A stretch of DNA of 16,323 nt, taken from positions 1 through 16,323 of the forward strand of contig CAJVYT010000045.1 in the NCBI GenBank assembly GCA_913009765.1, written 5' to 3'. This DNA is from an uncultured candidate division Zixibacteria bacterium. GTDB taxonomy: Bacteria > Zixibacteria > MSB-5A5 > GN15 > FEB-12. The position numbers and the translations under genes were made by a program. Below are positions 1 through 7,429 of the stretch, piece by piece; the first letter of the stretch is position 1, and each line of letters starts with the position of its first letter. The notes beneath the pieces are model-generated. The model was given only the letters and a program-made list of their open reading frames with translations, had not been told where the DNA came from and made no database searches.

Positions 1-16
1 GATCTCCGTGAAGTAC

Positions 17-670
17 TCATCCGGCGCTGTCAGGTGAAAATCGTCGCAGCCCGAAAAGAGCATCGTTGACATCGATAAGTTTTCCATACCGTACCGATGC
101 GACCGAAATACCGCACCCCAGATACACCCCAACAGAAATGAGTTCTTCCAACTGTTTGTTTTGTTTTGCTGATTGACGACGGCATACTTCTTTAATGTTT
201 AGAGCATGCACCCGACACTTACGCACTATTTCCGGTACACCGCTTACTCTGGCTATATCTGAAAAATTATCAACAGTTATCGGGTCGGAAATAAGTGAGG
301 GAACATTATATCTATTGGCAAGATGGTCGGCAATGATTGCTCCCAAATTAGATGCATGGTTTGAATAGCGTGCTGATTTTAGATCATCAAGCATTTTCTG
401 ATTAACAGCATACGCTCCTCCCTCTAAAGGACAAAGGGGAGCTCCTCTTCCCACAACTGCTGACAGAGATTTTAAATCAAAATCTATGGAGTCAATCCAG
501 GAATCAATTGCTTCAAGACGCAGTTGAAATTGATCCGCAACATTTTCAATGTTAGAAAGTCCTTCTATCTTATGACTAATCTGAATTTCTGATAGTTTTC
601 GGTCATCTTCAAAAAGTGCTGCCTTAGTAGATGTTGACCCCGGATTTATAATCAGCAATCGAAATGACAT
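17..670 (-). CDS. buk: Butyrate (acyl) kinase, N-terminal part, stopped at contig edge
   Basis: Acetokinase-family enzyme that makes ATP from butyryl phosphate or a related acyl phosphate in the cytoplasm. Visible family motifs are the N-terminal phosphate-binding NPGSTSTK (residues 9-16), VVGRG (72-76), the HASNLG segment near 105-110, HALN (155-158) and a glycine-rich LGCGISVA (184-191; a GGG is more usual). I start at the ATG at 670, behind GAGG, one base after the iorB stop; an in-frame ATG four codons upstream lacks this spacing. The frame stops after 217 residues at TGA (19-17), whereas the family runs to about 355. Beyond the TGA the same frame continues VLHGD to the contig edge, matching the family's VPIGD, so TGA sits where glycine is expected. 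The preceding DGEGP motif reads FGLRR. This is either a broken gene or edge sequence error. Neighbours iorAB suggest the kinase works on acyl phosphates from amino-acid oxidation. Confidence 0.85.
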   Translation of the reverse strand: MSFRLLIINPGSTSTKAALFEDDRKLSEIQISHKIEGLSNIENVADQFQLRLEAIDSWIDSIDFDLKSLSAVVGRGAPLCPLEGGAYAVNQKMLDDLKSARYSNHASNLGAIIADHLANRYNVPSLISDPITVDNFSDIARVSGVPEIVRKCRVHALNIKEVCRRQSAKQNKQLEELISVGVYLGCGISVASVRYGKLIDVNDALFGLRRFSPDSAG

Positions 671-671
671 G

Positions 672-1274
672 TTATACCTCAAGAACTAAAAGTTTGATTT
701 CTCTCCCTTTGTTGAAAGCCTTGATATTTATTTCGACAAATCTTTCTTTCACCCGATTTTTGATAACATCAATCCATAAATCTGAAGGGAACGGCATATA
801 ATTAGAAAGTATACCTAATAATATCGTATTCACTAAACGAGGATTTCCAAGTTCTGAGGCAATTTTATCAGCATCGACCGCTATAACTTTGTTAGCTTTT
901 TCTCTCATCTTTTCAACAGAATGCTCAGGATACGAAAGACCTTTTGTTGATGTAACAATTGCCGGAATAAGTTCTGTCTGCGAAACAATTGCGACACCGT
1001 CTTTTTTCATCCAATCTAAAGCTCTTAAACCTTCGGCTTTTTCAAATGAAATAAGAATATCAGCCTGCCCATACCGAATAGTCGGAGCATACACTTTTTT
1101 AGCTATTTTTATATGTGAGGAAACAATACCGCCTCGTTGAGACATACCGTGAACTTCAGATTTTTTCACATCAAACCCAAACCGCATGGCAGTTTCTGAT
1201 ATTATTTCTGATGCCAGCAAAACACCCTGTCCGCCTACACCTACTATTAAAATTGCATACTTATTTTCAGACAT
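672..1274 (-). CDS. iorB: Indolepyruvate:ferredoxin oxidoreductase, beta subunit
   Basis: Small subunit of the oxygen-sensitive enzyme that decarboxylates indolepyruvate and other arylpyruvates to aryl-acetyl-CoA while reducing ferredoxin. The 200-residue product is of normal length for IorB and carries the pyruvate-ferredoxin oxidoreductase gamma-type domain. It opens with a GVGGQG nucleotide-like loop (residues 12-17) and has the conserved HGMSQRGG stretch (42-49). No iron-sulphur cysteine motif is present, as expected, because the clusters are in IorA. I start at the ATG at 1274, preceded by AGG, 7 bases after the iorA stop; in-frame codons further upstream would overlap iorA. The stop is one base from the buk start, so the three genes should be cotranscribed and translationally coupled. 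Assignment is firm at family level; the preferred keto acid is not readable from sequence. Confidence 0.93.
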   Translation of the reverse strand: MSENKYAILIVGVGGQGVLLASEIISETAMRFGFDVKKSEVHGMSQRGGIVSSHIKIAKKVYAPTIRYGQADILISFEKAEGLRALDWMKKDGVAIVSQTELIPAIVTSTKGLSYPEHSVEKMREKANKVIAVDADKIASELGNPRLVNTILLGILSNYMPFPSDLWIDVIKNRVKERFVEINIKAFNKGREIKLLVLEV

Positions 1275-1281
1275 ATTATAC

Positions 1282-3063
1282 CTACGCTTCCACAAATTGA
1301 CTTTTTAACATTATTGCCTCCGGAGGACAAACTTGAGCACACAATGTACATCCGGTACACAAAGTTTCATCTATTACAGCTTTTGGATAACCATGTTTAT
1401 TCGTTTCTTCAGATGCTGAAATCGCAGGACATGAGATTTTAAAACAAGCAGAACAAGCAGTACATAATTCTAAATCTACTTTATACGGTTCATCCATTAT
1501 ACGAGCAGGCATTAAAACACACGGACGAGTAGTAAGTATCACCGATGGTTCCGGTGCAGCTACTTCTTCTTTAACAGCATGTAACACCTGATCATATTCA
1601 TAAGCGTCAACATTGACAAGTCTTTTTACTCCCAGGGCTTTCACCAAAGTTGCAATATCAACCTTAACAGCCTTTTCTCCCATAAGTGTTTTTCCTGTTG
1701 CCGGATGCTCTTGTCCGCCGGTCATGGCTGTTACAGAATTATCTAAAATCATAACTGTAACATTACTTTTATTATAGACCGCATCTAAAAGTCCGGTAAT
1801 ACCTGAATGGAAAAAAGTAGAATCTCCGATAACAGCAACAGTTCCTTTTTTAGATCCCTGTACTTTTCCCATACCGATTGCATTGCCGATAGAAGCTCCC
1901 ATGCATATACAGGTATCCATCGCATTTAAAGGTTCTAAGACACCAAGAGTATAACAACCGATATCACCTGTAACCGCAACACCTGCTTTTTTAAGTGCCA
2001 TAAATGCACCCCGATGAGGACACCCCGGACAAAGAACCGGAGGACGAGGGAACATATCTTTTTCCACACCGATTTCAGCAACTTTGACATCATTGATAAT
2101 ACCTGCTTTATAGAAACCTTCAGCAACTCGATATGGAGATAGTTCACCTTGGATACCAAAATATTTTTTTCCCTCTACTTTGATACCGGCAACTTTTATT
2201 TGATCTTCGATAAACGGCTCTAATTCTTCAACAACTAAAACAGTATCATGACTGTCTACAAACTCTTTAATTTTCTTCATCGGCAATGGATATGTAAAAC
2301 CGAGTTTGAGATAATCAAAATCAGGTTCAACATCTTTGGCATACTGATATGAAACACCGCTTGTAATAATACCGATTTTGGAGCCGTTATTTTCAATAAG
2401 ATTCAACAATGTTTCTTCTGAGAATTTTTTTAGTTTTGCCAACCGTTCTTCAACAAAAACATGACGACCCCGGGCATTTGACGGAATCATTACATACTTA
2501 GAGGCATCTTTGACATATTCTTTCTTCACGCTTTCCAACGGCTCTTGTAATTCAACTATACCTTTTGAATGAGAAATTCTAGTTGTCATTCTAAATAAAA
2601 CCGGAGTATCAAATATCTCTGATAATTCATAACCGGTCACAACCATATCTTTTGATTCTTGTGAATCCGATGGTTCAAGCATCGGAATATTGGCAAATTT
2701 GGCAAAATATCTGTTATCTTGTTCATTTTGTGATGAATGCATTTGTGGATCATCTGCTGATACAATTAAAAATCCTGCATTCACACCGGTATAGGCATGA
2801 GTCATAAATGGATCCGCAGCAACATTAAGCCCCACATGTTTCATTGTTACTAAAGCTCGACCGCCTCCAATTGAAGCTCCTACACCAACTTCGTAGGCTA
2901 CTTTTTCATTTGGAGACCACTGAGCATACAGCGATGGAAACTTGGCTGCAATTGTTTCCATTATCTCTGTTGATGGTGTCCCCGGATATGCCGAGGCAAG
3001 TTTCACACCGGATTCAAAAGCACCGCGGGCAACCGCTTCATTTCCTGATAGTAATTCTTTCAT
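1282..3063 (-). CDS. iorA: Indolepyruvate:ferredoxin oxidoreductase, alpha subunit
   Basis: Large subunit (593 residues) with thiamine diphosphate and two 4Fe-4S clusters; with IorB it converts arylpyruvates to aryl-acetyl-CoA and passes electrons to ferredoxin. Domain order is as in the family: N-terminal pyrimidine-binding POR domain (AYPGTPSTEI near residue 25), a middle domain, then CPGCPHRG near 344, and the thiamine diphosphate motif starting GDS near 411 and ending NSVTAMTGG. Two ferredoxin-type cysteine motifs close the protein: CTACSACFKISCP near 533, an atypical spacing usual in IorA, and CTGCTLCAQVCP near 568. I chose the ATG at 3063, which gives the family start MKELLSGNEA behind a GAG; the frame is open 25 codons further up but that stretch is not conserved. 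First gene of iorA-iorB-buk, with its own promoter about 100 bases upstream. Confidence 0.95.
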   Translation of the reverse strand: MKELLSGNEAVARGAFESGVKLASAYPGTPSTEIMETIAAKFPSLYAQWSPNEKVAYEVGVGASIGGGRALVTMKHVGLNVAADPFMTHAYTGVNAGFLIVSADDPQMHSSQNEQDNRYFAKFANIPMLEPSDSQESKDMVVTGYELSEIFDTPVLFRMTTRISHSKGIVELQEPLESVKKEYVKDASKYVMIPSNARGRHVFVEERLAKLKKFSEETLLNLIENNGSKIGIITSGVSYQYAKDVEPDFDYLKLGFTYPLPMKKIKEFVDSHDTVLVVEELEPFIEDQIKVAGIKVEGKKYFGIQGELSPYRVAEGFYKAGIINDVKVAEIGVEKDMFPRPPVLCPGCPHRGAFMALKKAGVAVTGDIGCYTLGVLEPLNAMDTCICMGASIGNAIGMGKVQGSKKGTVAVIGDSTFFHSGITGLLDAVYNKSNVTVMILDNSVTAMTGGQEHPATGKTLMGEKAVKVDIATLVKALGVKRLVNVDAYEYDQVLHAVKEEVAAPEPSVILTTRPCVLMPARIMDEPYKVDLELCTACSACFKISCPAISASEETNKHGYPKAVIDETLCTGCTLCAQVCPPEAIMLKSQFVEA

Positions 3064-3139
3064 TTTTATCTCACATATTTCATAATTAGTATACTTCTTT
3101 AATATTAACTTGATAGTGCTGATTTCATACAGCAACATC

Positions 3140-3155
3140 TGTGAATCTTTTCACA
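3140..3155. promoter_or_regulatory. CRP/FNR-type palindromic operator candidate
   Basis: Perfect TGTGA-N6-TCACA palindrome, the core of the classical CRP consensus. It begins right at the transcription start expected from the minus-strand promoter at 3162-3190, a position that would suit repression of iorA-iorB-buk. It lies about 123 bases upstream of the expected start of the divergent plus-strand gene. The half-sites are seen directly; the identity of the regulator is inference, since no regulator gene is in the window. Confidence 0.45.
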
Positions 3156-3161
3156 AAGCAA

Positions 3162-3190
3162 AGTATAACAAATTGCACTTACAGTCGCAA
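3162..3190 (-). promoter_or_regulatory. Sigma70-type promoter for iorA-iorB-buk
   Basis: On the minus strand TTGCGA (3190-3185), a 17-base spacer and TATACT (3167-3162). Optimal spacing and a good -10 box, about 100 bases before the iorA start codon, leaving a leader of about 90 bases. Confidence 0.6.
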
Positions 3191-3235
3191 GTGCTTTTTA
3201 AGGGACTATTTAAGTCTTGTATTGCCACATTGTTA

Positions 3236-3264
3236 TTGACAGTCCTTCTCTTTTTTTGTAAATA
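3236..3264 (+). promoter_or_regulatory. Sigma70-type promoter for the two-CW gene
   Basis: Perfect TTGACA (3236-3241), a 17-base spacer and TAAATA (3259-3264), followed by a very AT-rich stretch. The start codon at 3304 is 39 bases past the -10 box. It is divergent from the iorA promoter, with 45 bases between the two -35 boxes. Confidence 0.6.
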
Positions 3265-3303
3265 TTATAATTATTTATTTATAAAAAGAGATTGCAGGGA
3301 TAT

Positions 3304-3576
3304 ATGAGAAAATTAAATTGCTGGGAATTTAAACAATGTGGTAGACAACCCGGTGGAGAGAAAGAAAAAGAGCTAGGTGTTTGCTCAGCAGCATCAGAAA
3401 TAAAATTCAATAAAATAAATAGAGGAGTCAACGGCGGTAGATATTGCTGGAATGCTGATGGAACGTTATGTGAATTTCAAATTCACGGCACTTTTGCTCA
3501 AAAACAAAATATATGCCGAAATTGCGATTTTTATAAATTAGTTAAAACTGAGGAAATACCCAGTTTTATTGAATAG
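3304..3576 (+). CDS. Two-CW domain small cysteine-rich protein
   Basis: Protein of 90 residues with the pattern that names this family: two Cys-Trp pairs (C6-W7 and C48-W49), plus C12, C27, C56 and a closing C71-x2-C74 in a CRNCDFYK segment. The spacing of cysteines suggests a metal or iron-sulphur site, but its function is not known to me. No signal peptide or membrane segment is visible. I use the ATG at 3304, behind AGGG with a 5-base spacer; a TTG four codons upstream is in frame but lacks a better ribosome site. It is the only plus-strand gene here, divergent from iorA and with a separate promoter. It is convergent with rluB: one base separates the two stop codons. The family is, to my knowledge, commonest in anaerobes, which fits the ferredoxin-dependent neighbour. 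Confidence 0.85.
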   Translation: MRKLNCWEFKQCGRQPGGEKEKELGVCSAASEIKFNKINRGVNGGRYCWNADGTLCEFQIHGTFAQKQNICRNCDFYKLVKTEEIPSFIE

Positions 3577-3577
3577 C

Positions 3578-4315
3578 CTACTTTTTTTGCTCAATTTTCT
3601 TTTTAAGCTGTTCTATTTCAATAAATTTCAAGTAACGCCATTTCCCCAATTTTAAGCCATGGGTCGTTATACCGCCAAACTCTATACGACGCAGACTGAC
3701 CACTTTATGTCCGACTGCTTTACAAAGTTGTTTTACTTCTCGTTTACGCCCTTCTGTAAGAACAATGCGTATATGAGTTGTGTTTTTTACTCTCTTTAAA
3801 ATCTCAACTTTACCTTTGCCGACAGCACCATCTTCAAGTGTAATTCCTTTAGCAATAGCCTGTGAACCGGCTGTGGTAAAATGTCCGGCAACCTTGACAT
3901 CATATATTTTTTCAATTTGAAATTTAGGATGTGTCAATTGATACGCCATATCCCCATCATTTGTTAAAAGCAAAACACCTTCTGTATCATAATCCAAACG
4001 CCCAACCGGATACACCCGTACAGGTAAATCTTTTAAAAAATCTAAAACTGTTTTTCTTCTAAACGGATCATGTAATGTCGTCATGACATTTTGCGGTTTA
4101 TTAAACAGCACATATACTTTCTGCTCAACAACTTCCACGATTGTACCGTCAACTTTGACAATATCGTTCTCCATATCAACTGACTGTCCGAGTTGTTCAA
4201 CAGTAATATCGTTGATAGTAACACGTTTTTCAGAAATAAGGTTATCAGCTCCCCGTCGAGAGGTTACTCCGCAAAGAGAAAGATATTTGTTTATTCGTAC
4301 GATAGATTTTTTCAT
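3578..4315 (-). CDS. rluB: 23S rRNA pseudouridine synthase, RsuA/RluB family
   Basis: Converts a uridine in ribosomal RNA to pseudouridine. The 245-residue protein has an N-terminal S4 RNA-binding domain (about residues 6-65, including SRRGADNLI) and then the RsuA/RluB catalytic domain with PVGRLDYDTEG, where D107 is the catalytic aspartate, and LLTNDGD just after. The C-terminal segment with EGRKREVKQL is also typical. RluB (position 2605 in E. coli numbering) fits better than RsuA by the usual linkage with scpAB; the exact target base is inference. The ATG at 4315 begins directly before the S4 domain, but no Shine-Dalgarno sequence precedes it. The gene lies 36 bases after scpB and is the last of trpS-scpA-scpB-rluB. 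Its stop is one base from the stop of the convergent two-CW gene, leaving no room for a separate terminator. Confidence 0.93.
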   Translation of the reverse strand: MKKSIVRINKYLSLCGVTSRRGADNLISEKRVTINDITVEQLGQSVDMENDIVKVDGTIVEVVEQKVYVLFNKPQNVMTTLHDPFRRKTVLDFLKDLPVRVYPVGRLDYDTEGVLLLTNDGDMAYQLTHPKFQIEKIYDVKVAGHFTTAGSQAIAKGITLEDGAVGKGKVEILKRVKNTTHIRIVLTEGRKREVKQLCKAVGHKVVSLRRIEFGGITTHGLKLGKWRYLKFIEIEQLKKKIEQKK

Positions 4316-4351
4316 GGGCGGTTAATAAATGTTTTGAGAATTCAATCTTTT

Positions 4352-5095
4352 TTATGTTTGGTCAATGTCGATAATAACACTATTATCTGTTTGTTTTGAT
4401 TCCGGTTTAATTTCTCTATCCGGCTCTTCGACAATTTGGGTCTGTTCTGATTTTTCTGTTTCTTGAGTAATTTCAAAAGAATCATCAGAAACATTCAGCT
4501 TTATATTTTCAGACTCATCATCAATTTCTGATAAAACTAATTCTGTTTGATTTTGTGGCTCAGCTGAGACAATTAATTCTTCAATTTCGGACATTTTTGG
4601 TAATTCAGTTATTTTATTAAGTCCAAAGAATTTTAAAAATTCATCAGTCGTACCATATAATAATGGTTTCCCGACCGTCTCTGCTCTGCCCTTGATAGTC
4701 AACATTTTCTTCTCGAGAAGATTATGAATGACACCATCAGAAGCAACCCCGCGAATCATCTCAACGTCAGTTTTTGTAACAGGTTGTTTGTAGGCAACTA
4801 TTGCTAAAGTTTCTAAGGCAGCCCTTGTCAAGCGGAGTTTCCGAGTGCGTGAGAACATCTCTTGTACAAATCCGGTAAATTCCGGCATTATAAAAAATTG
4901 ATACCCGCCTGCTAATTCTCGAATACGAAAAGAACAACCCGACTCGACATATCTATTATTTAATTCAGCAACAGCTTTGGCAACTTTAGAACTGTTGAAG
5001 TTATCAAGTAAATCGGCAATTTTTTTCCCTTGTAATGGATCAGGGGATGCAAGAATCAGTGATTCAACAACAGATATTTTAAAATTATCATTCAT
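4352..5095 (-). CDS. scpB: Segregation and condensation protein B
   Basis: Winged-helix partner of ScpA in the Smc-ScpAB condensin that organises and segregates the chromosome. The first 170 or so residues match ScpB: the start VVESLILASPDPL, a double winged-helix region, and the diagnostic stretch LETLAIVAYKQPVTK followed by IRGVASDGVIHNLLEK and the GKPLLYGTTDEFLKFFGL segment. At 247 residues it is longer than the usual 180-200 because of an acidic, low-complexity tail of about 70 residues rich in Glu, Asp, Ser and Gln, which looks disordered. The start codon is 3 bases after the scpA stop, so coupling to scpA is likely. Identification is secure; the tail is the only variable part. Confidence 0.94.
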   Translation of the reverse strand: MNDNFKISVVESLILASPDPLQGKKIADLLDNFNSSKVAKAVAELNNRYVESGCSFRIRELAGGYQFFIMPEFTGFVQEMFSRTRKLRLTRAALETLAIVAYKQPVTKTDVEMIRGVASDGVIHNLLEKKMLTIKGRAETVGKPLLYGTTDEFLKFFGLNKITELPKMSEIEELIVSAEPQNQTELVLSEIDDESENIKLNVSDDSFEITQETEKSEQTQIVEEPDREIKPESKQTDNSVIIDIDQT

Positions 5096-5098
5096 ATT

Positions 5099-5914
5099 TT
5101 ATTCTTCCACTTTTGTTTCTTTAATAGCGGTCACATCAATTAAATCTATATCCAAATTATCGGCATCATACTGTTCTCCGCGATACACCCGAAGTTCTGA
5201 AAATGGCACCGATTGAAAAATTGCTATTCGATGTGAACGGGTCAATTCCAACAGAGCAATAAAAGTAACAACCGCAACTATTTTTTTGGGAACATCAGTA
5301 AACAATTCTTGAAAAGTCGCAAACTCTTTTACTTTTAATGCGGTTAAAACATACACAATACGTTCTTCAATTGAGATTTCTTCATTTTCAACATCATGAA
5401 ATGTCTCTTCTTTTTTGGCAGTCATAACTTCCTTGAAAGCACCAACTAAATCAAACAATGTCGTCACTTGCTGCAATTCCACCTTACCGTCTATTTTTGT
5501 AATCGGAGATGTAGGTACAAAATTCTGTTCTTCCAAAAGAGCTTTGTCTTTTAATATTTCGCCGGCTTCTTTGTATTTTTTATATTCAATCAAAGCCATA
5601 ATCAACTCTTCACGCGGATCATGTTCATCCTCGTTCTCAGTATCACGGGGCAGTAAGAGTCTGGTTTTAATTCGAATCAAGGTTGCCGCCATCAATATAA
5701 AATCACCGGCAATTTCTAAGTCCAACGATGTCATCATCTCAACATATTTCAAATACTTTCGTGTAATCTTGGCAATCGGAATATCATAAATATCCACTTC
5801 TTCTTTTTTAATAAGATACAAAAGTAAATCAAGAGGACCATGGAAAACCGCCAAATCGACCTGATAGTCTGCACTATTATTTTCTAAATTTAAATTTTGA
5901 AATTCGTTGTCCAT
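5099..5914 (-). CDS. scpA: Segregation and condensation protein A (kleisin)
   Basis: Kleisin subunit that bridges Smc heads and binds ScpB. In its 271 residues the family signature FHGPLDLLLYLIKK appears near residues 24-37, followed by DIYDIPIAKIT and the helical segment ending LIRIKTRLLLPRD. The C-terminal winged-helix part contains VVTFIALLELTRSH, typical for contact with the Smc head. The first 20 residues are a polar extension. Its ATG overlaps the last base of the trpS stop (TAATG), a classic coupling arrangement, and scpB follows after 3 bases. The trpS-scpA-scpB-rluB order is seen in many phyla, which supports the assignment. Confidence 0.95.
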   Translation of the reverse strand: MDNEFQNLNLENNSADYQVDLAVFHGPLDLLLYLIKKEEVDIYDIPIAKITRKYLKYVEMMTSLDLEIAGDFILMAATLIRIKTRLLLPRDTENEDEHDPREELIMALIEYKKYKEAGEILKDKALLEEQNFVPTSPITKIDGKVELQQVTTLFDLVGAFKEVMTAKKEETFHDVENEEISIEERIVYVLTALKVKEFATFQELFTDVPKKIVAVVTFIALLELTRSHRIAIFQSVPFSELRVYRGEQYDADNLDIDLIDVTAIKETKVEE

Positions 5915-6954
5915 TATTTTTTCTTTCGGTAGGAGATTTTCATCGCTGAGCGAACTTTTTCCATCATATTGGAAGCTCTTTGTCTTGCCCGTTCACCTCC
6001 GGTAGCTAAAACATCCCACACATAATTTTCATCTTCTAATAACTCTACTCTTTTATCCCGAATCGGTCGGAGAGCATTATTGAGATTATTTGATAATTTC
6101 ATCTTACAATCAACACATCCCAAAACTCCGCTTTTACATTCAGGAGCAATTTCATTTTCAGGATTGTCTGTGTAAACTTTATGCAGCAAAAATATCGGAC
6201 AACCGTCAGGATTACCCGGGTCACCTTTGCGTTGTTTTTTCGGATCTGTATAAAATGATTTTAACCTTTTTTCAGTCTGCTGTTCGGTAAACTCTAAAGG
6301 AATATGATTATCATACGATTTTGACATTTTACGGTTATCAGAACCTAAAATAAGTGGTATTGTCGTAAAGAGAGCTTCCGGTTCTTTAAATGTTTTTTTG
6401 TAAATCGTATTAAAACGCTGGGCTAAATCTTTTGCAAGCCAGATATGTTTTTCCTGATCTTTTCCAACGGGAACTTTGTCGGCATTGTAAAGACAAATAT
6501 CGGCAGCCTGCAAAACCGGATAGCCTAAAAATCCATAAGAATCAAGTTTTTCTTTTTTATCCTGATAGGTCGGCATACGGGTCAGAGTCGGAACTGTGAT
6601 AAGCATTGAAAATAGAAGATGCAGTTCGCTATGCTGCGGTACTTCAGACTGAATAAAGATGGCACATTTTTTAGGGTCTAAACCGACAGAAAGAAAATCG
6701 ACTGCCATCTGAAATATCTTCTCTTTTATCGGTTTTGTGTTTTTGAAATCTGCGGTAAGAGCATGTAAATCGACAATACAGCAGTACATCCAGTAATTAT
6801 CCTGCAATTCAACCCAATTTCTCAAGGCACCTTCAAGATTGCCGACATGAAGTGACCCGGTCGGCTGCATACCGGAGAGAATTGTTTCTTTTTTCTCTTT
6901 TTTTTCGAGGACTATTTTTATTTTTGGGGCTTCTTCTATTACAACATCAGTCAT
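5914..6954 (-). CDS. trpS: Tryptophanyl-tRNA synthetase
   Basis: Class I aminoacyl-tRNA synthetase that charges tRNA-Trp in the cytoplasm. The 346-residue product shows SGMQPTG (27-33), the HIGH-equivalent HVGN (36-39), PVGKDQ for the tryptophan pocket region, and KMSKS near 208-212. A C-x6-C-x2-C pattern near residues 273-283 belongs to the common bacterial subgroup with this cysteine-containing insertion. About 20 charged residues (Lys/Glu-rich) precede the usual start of the catalytic core; no later in-frame start codon lies before the core, so the ATG at 6954 must be used. It is the first gene of trpS-scpA-scpB-rluB, with a promoter at 7002-7030. The upstream ribosome site is weak (AAGAAAG). 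Confidence 0.96.
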   Translation of the reverse strand: MTDVVIEEAPKIKIVLEKKEKKETILSGMQPTGSLHVGNLEGALRNWVELQDNYWMYCCIVDLHALTADFKNTKPIKEKIFQMAVDFLSVGLDPKKCAIFIQSEVPQHSELHLLFSMLITVPTLTRMPTYQDKKEKLDSYGFLGYPVLQAADICLYNADKVPVGKDQEKHIWLAKDLAQRFNTIYKKTFKEPEALFTTIPLILGSDNRKMSKSYDNHIPLEFTEQQTEKRLKSFYTDPKKQRKGDPGNPDGCPIFLLHKVYTDNPENEIAPECKSGVLGCVDCKMKLSNNLNNALRPIRDKRVELLEDENYVWDVLATGGERARQRASNMMEKVRSAMKISYRKKK

Positions 6955-7001
6955 CTGTAAGAGTTCTTTCTTCAGTCAATTTAACAGATTTTTTCAGACA
7001 A

Positions 7002-7030
7002 ATAGTACACAGAAAGCTAAGAGAAATCAA
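7002..7030 (-). promoter_or_regulatory. Sigma70-type promoter for trpS-scpA-scpB-rluB
   Basis: On the minus strand TTGATT (7030-7025), a 17-base spacer and TACTAT (7007-7002). The expected leader before the trpS ATG at 6954 is about 40 bases. No T-box or tryptophan leader peptide is visible in it. Confidence 0.5.
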
Positions 7031-7227
7031 TTAAAAACTATCTTTATTTCACTGAGGTGAACGCTTCGACAGTATTGAAATAATTATGACAAATATATAT
7101 AACAAGTCATGTTGCCCGCTTAGACGGGGTCAAAGGGGCAGATTTTAAAACACCACTTAACTGACTCTTAAAAGAGGGGAAATGACGATTATAAAAATAT
7201 TTTATCAACATGCATTATTTCCCCCCT

Positions 7228-7246
7228 CTCCGTGCTTGCCACGGAG
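7228..7246. repeat. Perfect hairpin, 7-bp arms
   Basis: CTCCGTG (7228-7234), a 5-base loop, CACGGAG (7240-7246). There is no T run after it on either strand, so it is not a standard terminator. It is more GC-rich than its surroundings. Confidence 0.5.
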
Positions 7247-7312
7247 TCCAGTCCTTTCGGTTTGAAAAATGGGTTCGTTTCGCATATAAAACATCTTTTA
7301 ATAGCCGTTTTT

Positions 7313-7429
7313 TCATGATCTTTTTCGTTGTAAGCAAAACAGATGTATGCTATTACAGCGAAATGGCTTTGCCTTAAAAAATGGCTTAAAGCCATTTTTA
7401 TTAATATTTTTTGTAGTGTTTTTGTGCAT
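7313..7429 (-). CDS. Possible 38-residue small protein
   Basis: Short reading frame starting at the ATG at 7429 with an exact AAGGAG ribosome site (7442-7437) and a 7-base spacer, the best Shine-Dalgarno in this gene-poor stretch. The product would be basic, rich in Lys, Asn and Phe, with no recognised motif. The frame runs through a strong hairpin (7377-7399) and stops at TGA (7315-7313). The ribosome site argues for translation; the lack of a clear promoter and of any homology I know argues against it. An overlapping frame (7189-7461) covers the same DNA, so at most one is real. Confidence 0.2.
   Translation of the reverse strand: MHKNTTKNINKNGFKPFFKAKPFRCNSIHLFCLQRKRS
7377..7399. terminator. 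Terminator-like hairpin, possibly bidirectional
   Basis: Near-perfect 11-bp inverted repeat: AAAAATGGCTT (7377-7387), one base, AAGCCATTTTT (7389-7399). T runs follow on both strands, so it could stop transcripts from either side. On the minus strand it is some 390 bases past the HNH stop codon. The GC part of the stem is short (GGC/GCC), so strength is doubtful. Confidence 0.4.

Noticed and set aside
1..11. The contig start GATCTCCGTGA resembles adapter sequence GATCTCGGTGG
   Set aside because: The match is only 9 of 11 bases, and the reverse strand translates in frame to a plausible butyrate kinase continuation (HGD), so I take it as genomic.
1..25. Possible recoding of TGA as glycine (as in Gracilibacteria and SR1), because TGA replaces a conserved glycine in buk
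   Set aside because: Long genes in the window are uninterrupted and normally supplied with GGN glycine codons, and metG ends at TGA at the expected length. One case at a contig edge does not support a changed code.
5415..5789. Plus-strand open frame of 124 codons opposite scpA
   Set aside because: It is a mirror of a well-conserved gene with no features of its own; the same holds for the 136-codon frame opposite metG at 11307-11717.
6955..7030. T-box or tryptophan attenuator upstream of trpS
   Set aside because: The leader from the predicted promoter is only about 40 bases and has no tryptophan-rich peptide, T-box sequence or terminator hairpin.
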